Source of the DNA: an uncultured Helicobacteraceae bacterium | GTDB lineage: Bacteria; Campylobacterota; Campylobacteria; Campylobacterales; Helicobacteraceae | Direction: 5' to 3' | Assembly (NCBI GenBank): GCA_944323755.1 | Contig: CALUTR010000001.1 | Span: 248,001 to 312,000 of the forward strand | DNA: 64,000 nucleotides | Part shown: positions 26,280 to 35,061 of the stretch, one piece after another | Numbering within the stretch: position 1 is the first letter of the stretch | How the letters are laid out: each line of letters starts with the position of its first letter | Translations under genes and position numbers: made by a program | Notes under the pieces: model-generated | What the model was told of the DNA's origin: nothing | Database searches by the model: none | What the model saw: only the letters and a program-made list of their open reading frames with translations

Positions 26280-26872
26280 TGAAAAATATACTTTTATTAA
26301 ATGGAGCTAAAAGTTTTGGGCACTCTAATGGCAGACTAAATGAAACTTTGCATAATGTGGCAAAAGAGACTTTGCAATCTCTAGGGCTGAATGTGAGTGA
26401 AACACATATTGATAAAGGTTATGATATAGAAAATGAAGTGCAAAAGATTCTAGATTCTGAAGTTATCATTTATCAAATGCCTGGCTGGTGGATGGGTGAG
26501 CCTTGGATTGTGAAAAAATACATTGATGAAGTATTTACTGCAGGACATGGAAAACTTTATGCAAGTGATGGCAGAAGTAGAGAAGATGCAAGTAAAAAAT
26601 ATGGTAGTGGTGGGCTTGTGAAGGATAAAAAATATATGTTTTCTCTTACTTGGAATGCACCGCTTGAAGCCTTTAATGAAAAGGAACAATTTTTTGAAGG
26701 CGTGGGCGTAGATGGAGTGTATTTGCACTTACATAAAGCACATCAGTTTTTAGGTATGAAGCCACTGCCTACCTTTATCTGTAATGATGTGATAAAAAAT
26801 CCACAAGTAGAGAAGTATATAGAGGATTATAAGGCGCATTTAAAATATGTTTTAATATCAATGGAATCTTGA
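26279..26872 (+). CDS. mdaB: NAD(P)H quinone reductase, MdaB-type
   Basis: A 197-residue flavodoxin-fold quinone reductase. The FMN/FAD phosphate loop is LLLNGAKSFGHSNGRLNETLH at the N-terminus; QMPGWWMGEPWIVKKYIDEVF (about residue 68) and FSLTWNAPLEAFNE are typical of the MdaB/YwrO group. MdaB reduces quinones by two electrons in the cytoplasm and protects Helicobacter pylori from oxidative stress. I chose ATG 26279 with AAGGAG rather than the GTG directly before it. Its promoter is shared in sequence with the aldo/keto reductase, with an HxlR gene divergent on the other side. Confidence 0.92.
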   Translation: MKNILLLNGAKSFGHSNGRLNETLHNVAKETLQSLGLNVSETHIDKGYDIENEVQKILDSEVIIYQMPGWWMGEPWIVKKYIDEVFTAGHGKLYASDGRSREDASKKYGSGGLVKDKKYMFSLTWNAPLEAFNEKEQFFEGVGVDGVYLHLHKAHQFLGMKPLPTFICNDVIKNPQVEKYIEDYKAHLKYVLISMES

Positions 26873-27029
26873 TTGATATTTTTGATGAGAGTATGGAAAG
26901 TTAAAGTATTTTTGAATATATTTAAAATTTTTAGTGATGATTGTAGATAATTTAATGTTTTTTAATTCGTTTATAAATTAGTTATGTTATATTTTTATTT
27001 ACTTTAATACTTAGTCAAAGGGGTAGCTG

Positions 27030-27716
27030 ATGAAAAGATCGGCATTTACATTTATAGAGCTTGTGTTTTCTATAGTTGTCGTTGGTATTGTTATACTTAG
27101 TATCCCTCTTATTGTTCGCCAAAGCAATGCTAATACCGCAGAATCTCAAAATGTTATAGGCTACTATAATGCATTAACAATTATGAATACCATTAGAAAT
27201 AAGCCTTGGGATTTAAATAATATAAATAGCACAGTTATGAATGATTTCACTGCATCTGGTGGGTATTATATATTGCAAACTGGGAATCCAAATATTGATT
27301 GTAGGGTATTAGATCAAAGTAAGCCAAATATTTATACAAAGCCTGGTCTTGGGATCTCTGATAGGCGTAGAATGTGTGATCCAAATCTAAAAACAGCGCA
27401 GCCAATCACTCAATCATCCAATCTTGATAATATAGGTGCTTTTAATAACTATTCTCAAACGATCTCATCTAAGGGCGATACATTTTTTGTTATTAATGTG
27501 AGCGTTAAGTATGTAGATGTAAATTTTGGTAGCAATACTATAGCTGGCTCTATTATAGATTCTCCAAATCAAGGTGGTGCAGCAGCAACTGATATTAAAG
27601 AAATTGAAGTGAAGTTAAATAGGAGAATGCCAGATGGTAGTATTGAGCATATATCAACATATAAATATTATGCGACAAATATAGGGACAGATGTCCCTTA
27701 TGCAAAGGATAATTAA
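27030..27716 (+). CDS. Pseudopilin-like protein 1 (type IV prepilin N-terminus)
   Basis: A 228-residue protein with a class III prepilin-type start: short basic leader KRSA, then FTFIELVFSIVVVGIVILSIPLIV with the glutamate at +5, i.e. the N-methylation signal and membrane helix. The residue before Phe is Ala instead of the usual Gly. The rest is a soluble periplasmic domain with two cysteines. It is first of three overlapping genes followed by a PilT-type ATPase, which suggests a pseudopilus for secretion, DNA uptake or twitching. AAAGGGG precedes the ATG. No close functional match is recognised. Confidence 0.8.
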   Translation: MKRSAFTFIELVFSIVVVGIVILSIPLIVRQSNANTAESQNVIGYYNALTIMNTIRNKPWDLNNINSTVMNDFTASGGYYILQTGNPNIDCRVLDQSKPNIYTKPGLGISDRRRMCDPNLKTAQPITQSSNLDNIGAFNNYSQTISSKGDTFFVINVSVKYVDVNFGSNTIAGSIIDSPNQGGAAATDIKEIEVKLNRRMPDGSIEHISTYKYYATNIGTDVPYAKDN

Positions 27717-28543
27717 TGAGGCGCGCATTTACTATGGTGGAGATGGTATTTGTTATCGTTATAACTGGATTGGTAGCTGTTGCTGGATCTATGGCAATAG
27801 TGCAGATTATGCAAAATTATGCAATCCAAAAAGAATATGCAAAAATGGAGCAAGATAGCACATCTGCTATTCTACAGATTTCAAAATATCTTCAAGATTC
27901 TATATGGGATTCGATTGCATTAAAACAAGGTAGCGTTTATACAGACATATTTAGTGTCAATAGTGAGTCTTCAGGTAAGGTAACTGGTAATACATTGCTT
28001 GCATTTATCACTAAAAATGCAGATGTGCTAAATGGCTATTTCGGAAATTATCAAGGAAATAGCTCAAATCTTCCACTTTTTAGTGGATTTATTGATTTAT
28101 CTAAATCTAGTGGCACGATGATAGTTACGGCATTTTCTCAAGATAGATTAAGAAGTATTAATGTTAATAATCTAGCATTATACTTTCCATTTGTTAATCA
28201 AGATGGTAATGTTTATAATAAATATTATAGTGGTAACAAAACAGCATTATTCCAAATAAATGCTATTCAGTCAGATTCTACAATGCAGCTTTCTAGGGCA
28301 CCTAGTAAGATAGGAGATATTGCTGTTATTGTAAATATGCTTGAAGCTACGATACAAAAAAATAATAATAATGATTTAATTTTTTCTCATAATGGGCAAT
28401 CTATAACTCTAGCTCAAAATGTATCTAGATTGTCTGTTTGGTCGGAATCTCAATCAGGTATTCTTAGAGTTAGGATTTGTTTTGTAAATAAGACTATGGA
28501 TTTTATGCCAGAATTTTGTAAAGAAGGGGTGATAATGCAATGA
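27716..28543 (+). CDS. Pseudopilin-like protein 2
   Basis: A 275-residue protein starting RRAFTMVEMVFVIVITGLVAVAGSMAIVQI, a prepilin-type cleavage and methylation segment with glutamate at +5 and a hydrophobic helix, followed by a soluble periplasmic domain with LSRAPSKIGDIAVI and two cysteines near the C-terminus. It begins in a TAATG overlap with the previous gene and overlaps the next by four bases (ATGA), so the three are translated together. It resembles minor pseudopilins of the GspJ/PilW kind in size and layout; this identity is inferred. Confidence 0.78.
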   Translation: MRRAFTMVEMVFVIVITGLVAVAGSMAIVQIMQNYAIQKEYAKMEQDSTSAILQISKYLQDSIWDSIALKQGSVYTDIFSVNSESSGKVTGNTLLAFITKNADVLNGYFGNYQGNSSNLPLFSGFIDLSKSSGTMIVTAFSQDRLRSINVNNLALYFPFVNQDGNVYNKYYSGNKTALFQINAIQSDSTMQLSRAPSKIGDIAVIVNMLEATIQKNNNNDLIFSHNGQSITLAQNVSRLSVWSESQSGILRVRICFVNKTMDFMPEFCKEGVIMQ

Positions 28544-28998
28544 AAAGACAAGCCTTTGGTATGATATTTGCCATTATTATAATGGTTGTAGTTGCCACTC
28601 TTGGTATTTTAGGGTTAAAACTTAGCACAAGCACTCTAAATACTACTACAAATCAACATATTGCAATTCAGCTTGATTTATATTTAGATTCTACGGTAGA
28701 GCTTGCTATTTTGTATATTCAAAGAAATGGATTTAAATTTGTAGAAGGAAGCACAACACAAGTGCGTCCTAATGTTATGGAACCAATTATTAGAAATATT
28801 AACTATGGTATAAATGGTGAGTATAAATTTACTTATAAAATGACACCACTAGTTGATATTGATCAACTTTCTGGCGATAGCGATGAAGTCAAGCAAACAA
28901 AAGTAAGCACTATGGTGCTTGATGTATCTGGTTATGTTGTGAATCCTATTACAAATCAAACTTTTAGGGTTACAAAAAGACAGGTTGTAAAACCTTAA
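28540..28998 (+). CDS. Pseudopilin-like/PilX-like membrane protein 3
   Basis: A 152-residue protein with an N-terminal hydrophobic helix (RQAFGMIFAIIIMVVVATLGILGLKL). It lacks the glutamate at +5 that pilins use for helix packing; isoleucine-rich sequence stands there instead. This resembles GspK/PilX-type tip components, which commonly lack Glu5. The remaining 120 residues form a soluble domain without recognisable motif. It overlaps gene 2 by four bases and is followed 25 bases later by the PilT-type ATPase gene. Confidence 0.7.
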   Translation: MKRQAFGMIFAIIIMVVVATLGILGLKLSTSTLNTTTNQHIAIQLDLYLDSTVELAILYIQRNGFKFVEGSTTQVRPNVMEPIIRNINYGINGEYKFTYKMTPLVDIDQLSGDSDEVKQTKVSTMVLDVSGYVVNPITNQTFRVTKRQVVKP

Positions 28999-29023
28999 AT
29001 TAATTTTACCATCGGAGGTTAAT

Positions 29024-30070
29024 ATGGAACAACCATTAGCTTATGATATAAGCGCATTATTAAAAACTACAATAAAACACAATGCTTCTGACTTGCACTT
29101 GGTTGTTAGAAGTGAGCCGCAAATTAGAATAGATGGCGTTCTTGTGAAGTTAAATCTTCCTATTTTAGAAAAACGGGAAATTGATAGATTGTGTTATACG
29201 CTTTTGACAGACAAGCAAAAAAAGACTTTAGAAGAAGAAAGAGAGCTTGATTTTTCTATTGACTTAGAGGATATTGGAAGATTTAGGGTGAATTATTATT
29301 ATACTATGGGAAGTGTAGCTGCTGCATTTAGGGTTATTACTACAAAAATACCTACACTTGAGGGCATAAATGCACCAAATATTTATAAAAATCTTATTAC
29401 TAGAAGAAAAGGTTTAATTCTTGTAACAGGGCCTACAGGTAGTGGTAAAACAACTACTGTTGCTGCTATGATTAATGAGATAAATCAAACACAAAAAAAA
29501 CATGTGCTTTGTATAGAAGATCCAATAGAATATGTGCATAAAGGTATTAATTCATTGTTCTCATATAGAAATGTTGGTGAAGATACAAAAACTTTTAATA
29601 GAGCGTTAAAATCAGCTCTTAGAGAGGATCCAGATATTATATTCATAGGTGAGATGAGAAATACTGAAACAATGGAAATAGCACTTGAGGCAGCAGAGAC
29701 AGGGCACTTGGTTATTGGAACTTTACATACCAATTCTGCAGCACAGACGATAAATAGGATTGTTAGCTCATTTGAAGGTGCAAAGCAAGATCAAGTAAGA
29801 AGTCAGGTTGCAATCACGATTGAAGGTATTATTTCTCAAATATTATTACCTAGAGTTGATGGTGGAAGGGTCGCTGCAACAGAGATATTGATAGGCACAC
29901 CTGCTATTAGAAACTTAATTAGAGAGAATAAGATCCATCAAATCAATTCGCAAATGACAATAGGTCAGACTTTAACAGAGATGAAAACTATGGCACAAAG
30001 TCTTGATGCGCTATATCAAAGCAGGACAATCTCAAAAGAGGAATATGACATAGCTATGGCTACATTATAA
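29024..30070 (+). CDS. pilT: PilT-type type IV pilus retraction ATPase
   Basis: A 348-residue secretion ATPase. N-terminal PAS-like region with HNASDLHLVVRSEPQIRIDG; Walker A GPTGSGKTTT at about residue 130; Asp box CIEDPIEYVHKG; Walker B DPDIIFIGEMRN; His box TGHLVIGTLHTNSA. The AIRNLIRENKIHQI motif near residue 290 is a hallmark of PilT retraction motors rather than PilB assembly motors. It acts at the inner membrane as a hexamer. GGAGG precedes the ATG. No PilB, PilC or prepilin peptidase gene is in the window. Confidence 0.9.
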   Translation: MEQPLAYDISALLKTTIKHNASDLHLVVRSEPQIRIDGVLVKLNLPILEKREIDRLCYTLLTDKQKKTLEEERELDFSIDLEDIGRFRVNYYYTMGSVAAAFRVITTKIPTLEGINAPNIYKNLITRRKGLILVTGPTGSGKTTTVAAMINEINQTQKKHVLCIEDPIEYVHKGINSLFSYRNVGEDTKTFNRALKSALREDPDIIFIGEMRNTETMEIALEAAETGHLVIGTLHTNSAAQTINRIVSSFEGAKQDQVRSQVAITIEGIISQILLPRVDGGRVAATEILIGTPAIRNLIRENKIHQINSQMTIGQTLTEMKTMAQSLDALYQSRTISKEEYDIAMATL

Positions 30071-30092
30071 TCAATAAATAATCATTTATTGA
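30071..30092. terminator. Bidirectional AT-rich hairpin between converging genes
   Basis: TCAATAAAT and ATTTATTGA form a perfect 9-bp stem with a 4-base loop. The hairpin fills exactly the 22 bases between the stop codons of pilT and the convergent Sel1-repeat gene. It contains no GC-rich stem and no clear T-run, so its strength as a terminator is uncertain. Confidence 0.5.
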
Positions 30093-30971
30093 TTATGGCA
30101 AAATTGCTTTATTTTCATTAAATATTTTTTGATTTAATATTTTATAATTTTTGCAAGCTTTGTCTAATCCTTTATCACAAGCTAGCCCATATAATTCTAG
30201 GGCTTTGTTTAGATTCTGTCTTACTCCATCTCCATTTTCATAAAATATAGCAAGATTGTTGCAACTACTTAGAATGCCACCCTCACAAGCTATGTTTAGA
30301 TATTTCACAGCATTAAATGGATTTTTTGGAGCATTATGTTTTCCTGTTGCATACATATATCCAAGATTTGCACAGCCTATTAAATCTCCTTGATTGCAAG
30401 CTACATAATTTAAATCTAATAATCCTAATTTGTCTTTATTTAATCCAAATACATTGTATGTATTACTTAATAGCCCAAGATTGTAGCAGCCAAGAGAGCT
30501 GCCCATATCACAAGCAAATTTATAGTATTGTAAACTTTTAAAATAATCTTTTTCTACGCCAATTCCATTTGCATACATGTATCCTAAATTATTACAAGCA
30601 AAGACATCTCCGCCATTGCACCCAACCATATATAATTCATTTGCCATTATTTTATCTTGTGGTATATTACCTGATCCGTTATCATATATTGATGCCAAAT
30701 TTGAACACGCAAGCGCATTGCCACCACTGCAAGCTTTTTTGTAGTATTCCATTGCTTTTTTGTGGTCACCATTTGTGCCAATTGCATACATATACATAAG
30801 CCCAACACCAAGACAACCATCGGTATCGCCTTCTTCATTGCAAGCCTTAGTAAATAATGAAAATGCTTCTTTGTAATTACCCTTTTGTGCAAGTGCTATA
30901 CCTGCATTTGTGGCAGGAGTGGCGCCAAAAGATAATCCAAATAAAATTAACACACTAATAATATATCTCAT
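30093..30971 (-). CDS. Secreted Sel1-repeat (Hcp-like) cysteine-rich protein
   Basis: A 292-residue exported protein: signal peptide RYIISVLILFGLSFGA, then about seven Sel1-like repeats of 36 residues with the pattern GCLGVGLMY, ACSNLASIY, ACNNLGYMYANGIGV, SCNNLAIFYENGDGV. Paired cysteines 8 or so residues apart within repeats are characteristic of Helicobacter cysteine-rich proteins (Hcp), where they form disulfides in the periplasm or outside. Hcp proteins in H. pylori bind penicillin-like compounds weakly and stimulate immune cells; the role of this one is unknown. It stands alone. Confidence 0.88.
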   Translation of the reverse strand: MRYIISVLILFGLSFGATPATNAGIALAQKGNYKEAFSLFTKACNEEGDTDGCLGVGLMYMYAIGTNGDHKKAMEYYKKACSGGNALACSNLASIYDNGSGNIPQDKIMANELYMVGCNGGDVFACNNLGYMYANGIGVEKDYFKSLQYYKFACDMGSSLGCYNLGLLSNTYNVFGLNKDKLGLLDLNYVACNQGDLIGCANLGYMYATGKHNAPKNPFNAVKYLNIACEGGILSSCNNLAIFYENGDGVRQNLNKALELYGLACDKGLDKACKNYKILNQKIFNENKAILP

Positions 30972-31027
30972 AAATATACAAGCTCCATAATGATTTAGAG
31001 TGTATCAAGCAAAAATGGTGCCATAAG

Positions 31028-31777
31028 TCATTTTGTTTTTGTATTTTTTATGAATTTTATTAAATCATTTGTACTTTTAATTGTATTTGGTAAATGTAAA
31101 ATACTCTCTTCAAACACCTTTAGAGCGATGTAGCAGTCAGCATAAGCCCTATGCCTAATTGGATATTTTATCCCTAAAAATTCATTTAGAAACCCAAGAC
31201 CATATTTTTGTGCTTGCAGTGTTTTGCGTGCGAGTGCAAGAGTGCATATCATTTGATTTTTCATCATCGGAATCTTTGCTATTTTTAATTGCTCGTTAAT
31301 AAAGTTAAAATCAAACATAGCATTGTGCGCTAAAAAGATAGAATCTTGCAAAAATATTTTGAATTCCATCAGGACTTTTTCTATTTTTGGTGCATTTTTT
31401 ACCATTGATACATCTATCCCTGTAATTTCTGTGATTTTATCTGGTATTTCTTTGGCAAATACATAGCTTTCAAAACTATCTAAAATTTTGCCATTTTTGT
31501 ATTTTATTGCACCTATTTCTATGATATTATTTGTTTGTGGTGAGAAGCCTGTAGTTTCGATATCAACGATACAAAAGATATTTTCAAATATATTATCATT
31601 TGTTTTTATAGATATATTGTTATCTTGTATTTTTAGTGGGATTCCAAGTGATTTTGCGATTTCTAGATTTATTTCAATATCTTCACCTAAGATTGCCTCA
31701 AGCTCGATAAAATCAATAGAATCTTTATTTTGCAATATATCTATTAAATTATCATATATATCTAGAGAATCTTGCAT
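31028..31777 (-). CDS. DnaQ-like 3'-5' exonuclease (DNA polymerase III epsilon family)
   Basis: A 249-residue protein with an unusual N-terminal stretch of about 65 residues and then the DEDDh exonuclease core: IVDIETTGFSPQTNNIIEIGAI (Exo I, Asp and Glu), LAHNAMFDFNFINEQL (Exo II) and HRAYADCYIALKV (Exo III, His and Asp). Such domains proofread DNA or degrade short nucleic acids in the cytoplasm. The stop of rpe overlaps its ATG by one base (TAATG), so it is co-translated with rpe. Whether it is the replicative epsilon subunit or an accessory exonuclease is not clear. Confidence 0.85.
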   Translation of the reverse strand: MQDSLDIYDNLIDILQNKDSIDFIELEAILGEDIEINLEIAKSLGIPLKIQDNNISIKTNDNIFENIFCIVDIETTGFSPQTNNIIEIGAIKYKNGKILDSFESYVFAKEIPDKITEITGIDVSMVKNAPKIEKVLMEFKIFLQDSIFLAHNAMFDFNFINEQLKIAKIPMMKNQMICTLALARKTLQAQKYGLGFLNEFLGIKYPIRHRAYADCYIALKVFEESILHLPNTIKSTNDLIKFIKNTKTK

Positions 31778-32415
31778 TATCTAAGTGAATTGATAGCTTC
31801 TTGGTAGTTATTTGCTTTAAAAATATAATTTCCCGCAACAGCTATATCAACACCAGATTCTTTTAACATATTTATATTTTGATTATTAATTCCGCCATCC
31901 ATTGATATTTTGCAATCAAGATTATTATGTTCTATCATTTCTTTTAATCGTATAGCTTTTTCCAAAGTGCTTGATATGAAGTTTTGACCACCAAATCCAG
32001 GATTTACAGACATTAATAAAACAAAATCAATATATCTTAATATATATTCTAGGGAATCTTGCGAAGTATGCGGGTTTAGCGCGATCCCAGCTTTTGTATT
32101 ATTGTCTTTTATTTTATGTATCATCTTGTTTATATGCTTTTCTTCTTCTATATGAAAACTAAGGCTGTATGGTTTTAATTCAATCATCATATCTACAAAA
32201 AAATCAATATTTTTAACCATCAAATGTATATCAAGTGGTTTTTTTGATCTTTTTGCAACAGCTTCAATTACACATTTTCCAAAAGTTAGATTTGGCACAA
32301 AATGCCCATCCATAACATCAATATGTATATAATCGCAATTTGTTTTATTTAGCTCATCTATTTCTTCATTTAATTTTCCAAAATCTGCAGATAAAATACT
32401 TGGTGCAATCAGCAT
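31777..32415 (-). CDS. rpe: Ribulose-phosphate 3-epimerase
   Basis: A 212-residue TIM-barrel epimerase with the family signatures APSILSADFGKLNEEI, HIDVMDGHFVPNLTFG (metal-binding His and Asp), HLMVKN, MSVNPGFGGQNFI and SMDGGINNQN. It interconverts ribulose-5-phosphate and xylulose-5-phosphate in the pentose phosphate pathway. Length is normal. It is first of a two-gene leftward operon with the DnaQ-like exonuclease and is divergent from the ABC transporter genes across about 105 AT-rich bases. Confidence 0.96.
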   Translation of the reverse strand: MLIAPSILSADFGKLNEEIDELNKTNCDYIHIDVMDGHFVPNLTFGKCVIEAVAKRSKKPLDIHLMVKNIDFFVDMMIELKPYSLSFHIEEEKHINKMIHKIKDNNTKAGIALNPHTSQDSLEYILRYIDFVLLMSVNPGFGGQNFISSTLEKAIRLKEMIEHNNLDCKISMDGGINNQNINMLKESGVDIAVAGNYIFKANNYQEAINSLR

Positions 32416-32521
32416 TTACTACTCCATATAAACTAAAAATTTGAATAAATAGCGAACATTATATTATAAATATCAAATATATAATATAATTTATTTTCAA
32501 TCTATAAGACTTGGAGTATCA

Positions 32522-33217
32522 ATGTCGTATGTTTTGGAAGTAAAGAATCTTAGTAAAAATTTCGGAAATATAAATGCTCTAAATGGCATATCTTTTAATA
32601 TCAATAATGGTGAAATTGCAGGATTGCTTGGTCCAAATGGTGCAGGAAAAACCACGCTAATAAAAATTATTACAGGCTTTATTAATAACTATGAAGGAAA
32701 TGTGCTTGTATGTGGAAATAAAGTGAATACTATTACAAAGCAGTATGTCGCATATTTACCGGATAATAATTTTATTCCATCATCATGGAGTGTGTTTAGA
32801 TGTGTTTCTTATTTCGCAGATTTTTTTGATGATTTTGATAAAGTAAAAGCTATATCTTTACTAAAAGATTGCAATATTCCATTAAGTTCATCATTTAAAT
32901 CTTTATCAAAAGGGATAAAAGAAAAAATGCAATTGATTCTGATATTAAGCAGAAAAGCAAGATTATATATATTTGATGAGCCAATTGCTGGGGTTGATCC
33001 TGTTGCAAGAGATTTAATTTTTAAATTAATTTTAGAAAACTATGATAAAGATGCTTCCATATTGATATCCACACATTTAATATCTAGCGTAGAATCTATC
33101 TTATCATCAGCTATTTTTATAAAACACGGCGAAATTATTGAGTTTGGTAGTATATCAGATCTAAAAGCAAAATTTGATGGCAACGATTTAGAGAGTATTT
33201 TTAAGGAGCTGTTTTGA
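32522..33217 (+). CDS. ABC transporter ATP-binding protein
   Basis: A 231-residue ATPase: Walker A GLLGPNGAGKTTLIKI at about residue 36, signature SLSKGIKEKMQLIL (LSKG rather than LSGG), Walker B LYIFDEPIAGVDP and an H-loop in ISTHLISSVESIL. It resembles the short exporters of the YtrB/CcmA group that pair with a single membrane protein, and the permease gene follows with a four-base overlap (ATGA-like). Substrate unknown. GGAG precedes the ATG at 32522. Confidence 0.9.
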   Translation: MSYVLEVKNLSKNFGNINALNGISFNINNGEIAGLLGPNGAGKTTLIKIITGFINNYEGNVLVCGNKVNTITKQYVAYLPDNNFIPSSWSVFRCVSYFADFFDDFDKVKAISLLKDCNIPLSSSFKSLSKGIKEKMQLILILSRKARLYIFDEPIAGVDPVARDLIFKLILENYDKDASILISTHLISSVESILSSAIFIKHGEIIEFGSISDLKAKFDGNDLESIFKELF

Positions 33218-33972
33218 AATTTTTTAAGTTATTAAAATATGAATTTTTAGAAAATATAGCTTCTGTTGCTTTAATAAATACAGTATTGTTTGCTTTGCTT
33301 ATTATTATAAAGGTTTATATAGATAGTGATTTTAATTGGATAATTGCCATAATTATTTCTATAATACCAATTGCCCTATTTGTTTCAATTGTATTCCTGG
33401 TTACTATTGTAATTAGAACATTGTATTTAGGATTATTTAGCCAAGAGGGTTATTTAACTTTGAGTTTGCCAGTTAGTATCGATGCTATACTTATATCTAA
33501 GATTTTAATAAGTGCTCTTTGGATTTTAATTAGTATTTTTGTTGTTTTGTTATGGTTGATATTTATTGCATTTGCTATCAATGACGCATCTTATGTTATA
33601 CAGCAATTTTTATTACTTATTTCAAATTATAGTTTTTTAGAGATTATTCGTATTCTTTTACTTGGGATTGTTCTTTTAATAAAACCTATAACCTTATTAT
33701 TGCTTGTATTATCTATATTGCACATTGGAAAGATAGTTAGATTTAGAAAATTGATTGGTATTTTATTGTTTATGATTATATTATTTATTGAAACTATTGC
33801 TGTGAATGTTTTATATTTATATATAGATAGTAATATGATTGATTATATGGTATTTGTTCGTTCATTAGTTGATAGTATTAGCTATTATATTAACTTTTTT
33901 GCTAATTTATTTGTAATATTGATATATTATTTTTTAAGTAGATATTTGATTAAAAATAAACTTGAAATTTGA
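33214..33972 (+). CDS. ABC transporter permease
   Basis: A 252-residue, very hydrophobic protein with about six membrane helices (for example VALINTVLFALLIIIKVYI, IIAIIISIIPIALFVSIVFLVTIVI, FAFAIND-flanked helix and VILIYYFLSRYLI). It begins with TTG overlapping the ATPase stop. It is the membrane partner of the ATPase upstream in an ABC-2-type exporter. No substrate can be named. An intergenic gap of only 12 bases separates it from fbp, with GGAG before the fbp ATG, so all three may be one transcript. Confidence 0.8.
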   Translation: MKFFKLLKYEFLENIASVALINTVLFALLIIIKVYIDSDFNWIIAIIISIIPIALFVSIVFLVTIVIRTLYLGLFSQEGYLTLSLPVSIDAILISKILISALWILISIFVVLLWLIFIAFAINDASYVIQQFLLLISNYSFLEIIRILLLGIVLLIKPITLLLLVLSILHIGKIVRFRKLIGILLFMIILFIETIAVNVLYLYIDSNMIDYMVFVRSLVDSISYYINFFANLFVILIYYFLSRYLIKNKLEI

Positions 33973-33984
33973 TTAGGAGATTCT

Positions 33985-34845
33985 ATGCTTTATTCTATAA
34001 TAGATGCTTTACAAAGAAGTGCAGTTTACATAGATAGTGTATTGAAAAAATGCAATTTTGATTATCTTGATAGCACAAATAGCACAGGAGATTCTCAACT
34101 TGGTGTTGATGTTGAAGCAAACAATATAATTAAAGAGTCCTTATTAGAGCTTGATGTGGTTAAGGGTATATGTAGTGAAGAAGAAGATGAGGCTATTTAT
34201 AAAGAAGGCTTAAATGGTGTGTATTTGGTGGCATTTGATCCACTTGATGGCTCTTCTATCGTATCATCAAATTTAAGTGTTGGTAGTATTTTTGGAATCT
34301 ATAATAAAGAATTTAGTGCTAAAAATTTAATAGCAAGCGGGTATATTGTATATGGTCCAAGATTAGAGATGGTGGTAGCGCAAGATAGTGTGAATCATTA
34401 TATTTATAATGGTGAAGAGTGGAGAAATATAGGAAGCTTAATGTTAAGCAACAAAGGTAGGATAAATTCTCCAGGAGGAACGCAAAAAAATTGGAGTACA
34501 AAGCATAAAATATTGATAGAATCTCTATTTTTAGAAGGTTATCGTCTTAGATATTCAGGTGGAATGGTTCCGGATCTGCATAATTTATTATGCAAAGGTG
34601 GTGGTTTATTTAGTTATCCATCTACAAGCGATGCACCAAATGGTAAGCTTAGGGCACTTTTTGAGGTTTTTCCATTTGCTTTTATTTTTGAAAAAGCAGG
34701 TGGAGAGGCTATAGGAAGTATAGGTAGTTTGAATGAAGGGTTAAGTAGAATTTTGGATTTAAACATAGATTCTATTCATCAAAGTTTGCCTTGTTTTTTT
34801 GGTAGCAATGATGAGATATCAAGAGTCAAGTTAGCATATAAATAA
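33985..34845 (+). CDS. fbp: Fructose-1,6-bisphosphatase, class I
   Basis: A 286-residue class I fructose-1,6-bisphosphatase. Metal-binding glutamates are in CSEEEDEA, the catalytic AFDPLDGSSIVSSNLSVGSIFGIY motif follows, and YRLRYSGGMVPDLHNLLCKGGG is the substrate site. The protein is shorter than the usual 330 residues, as in Helicobacter and Campylobacter homologues. It performs the irreversible step of gluconeogenesis in the cytoplasm, which fits an organism that uses organic and amino acids for carbon. Confidence 0.94.
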   Translation: MLYSIIDALQRSAVYIDSVLKKCNFDYLDSTNSTGDSQLGVDVEANNIIKESLLELDVVKGICSEEEDEAIYKEGLNGVYLVAFDPLDGSSIVSSNLSVGSIFGIYNKEFSAKNLIASGYIVYGPRLEMVVAQDSVNHYIYNGEEWRNIGSLMLSNKGRINSPGGTQKNWSTKHKILIESLFLEGYRLRYSGGMVPDLHNLLCKGGGLFSYPSTSDAPNGKLRALFEVFPFAFIFEKAGGEAIGSIGSLNEGLSRILDLNIDSIHQSLPCFFGSNDEISRVKLAYK

Positions 34846-34854
34846 GGGAATAAT

Positions 34855-35049
34855 TTGAGTGATAAGTTTCAAGAAAAATTAGATGAAAATATACAAAAAA
34901 TAAAAGAATGTCAAAACGAGCATAATGTTGATACTTGTTTTAAATGTGATCTTGTTATTGATTGCAAAACTAGAAAGGAATATGTAGATTCTGTTTATTC
35001 TAGTATGAATAAGGGAAGCGGCGGATTTTTTAATTTTGAAACTGAATAA
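34855..35049 (+). CDS. Small conserved hypothetical with four cysteines
   Basis: A 64-residue protein starting at TTG 34855 (AAGGGAA upstream), in the 216 bases between fbp and metG. It has CQNEHNVDTCFKCDLVIDC, i.e. four cysteines spaced Cx9Cx2Cx6C, and ends in an acidic GGFFNFETE tail. The cysteine pattern suggests metal binding or disulfides but no family name is offered. Similar short genes precede metG in related genomes to my recollection. It is co-directional with its neighbours and probably translated from the same transcript. Confidence 0.65.
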   Translation: MSDKFQEKLDENIQKIKECQNEHNVDTCFKCDLVIDCKTRKEYVDSVYSSMNKGSGGFFNFETE

Positions 35050-35061
35050 TGAAAGGCTAGA

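Noticed and set aside
30317-30799. Histidine- and leucine-rich plus-strand frames inside the Sel1 gene.
   Set aside because: They arise from the repeated codon pattern of the minus-strand Sel1 repeats and have no ribosome sites.
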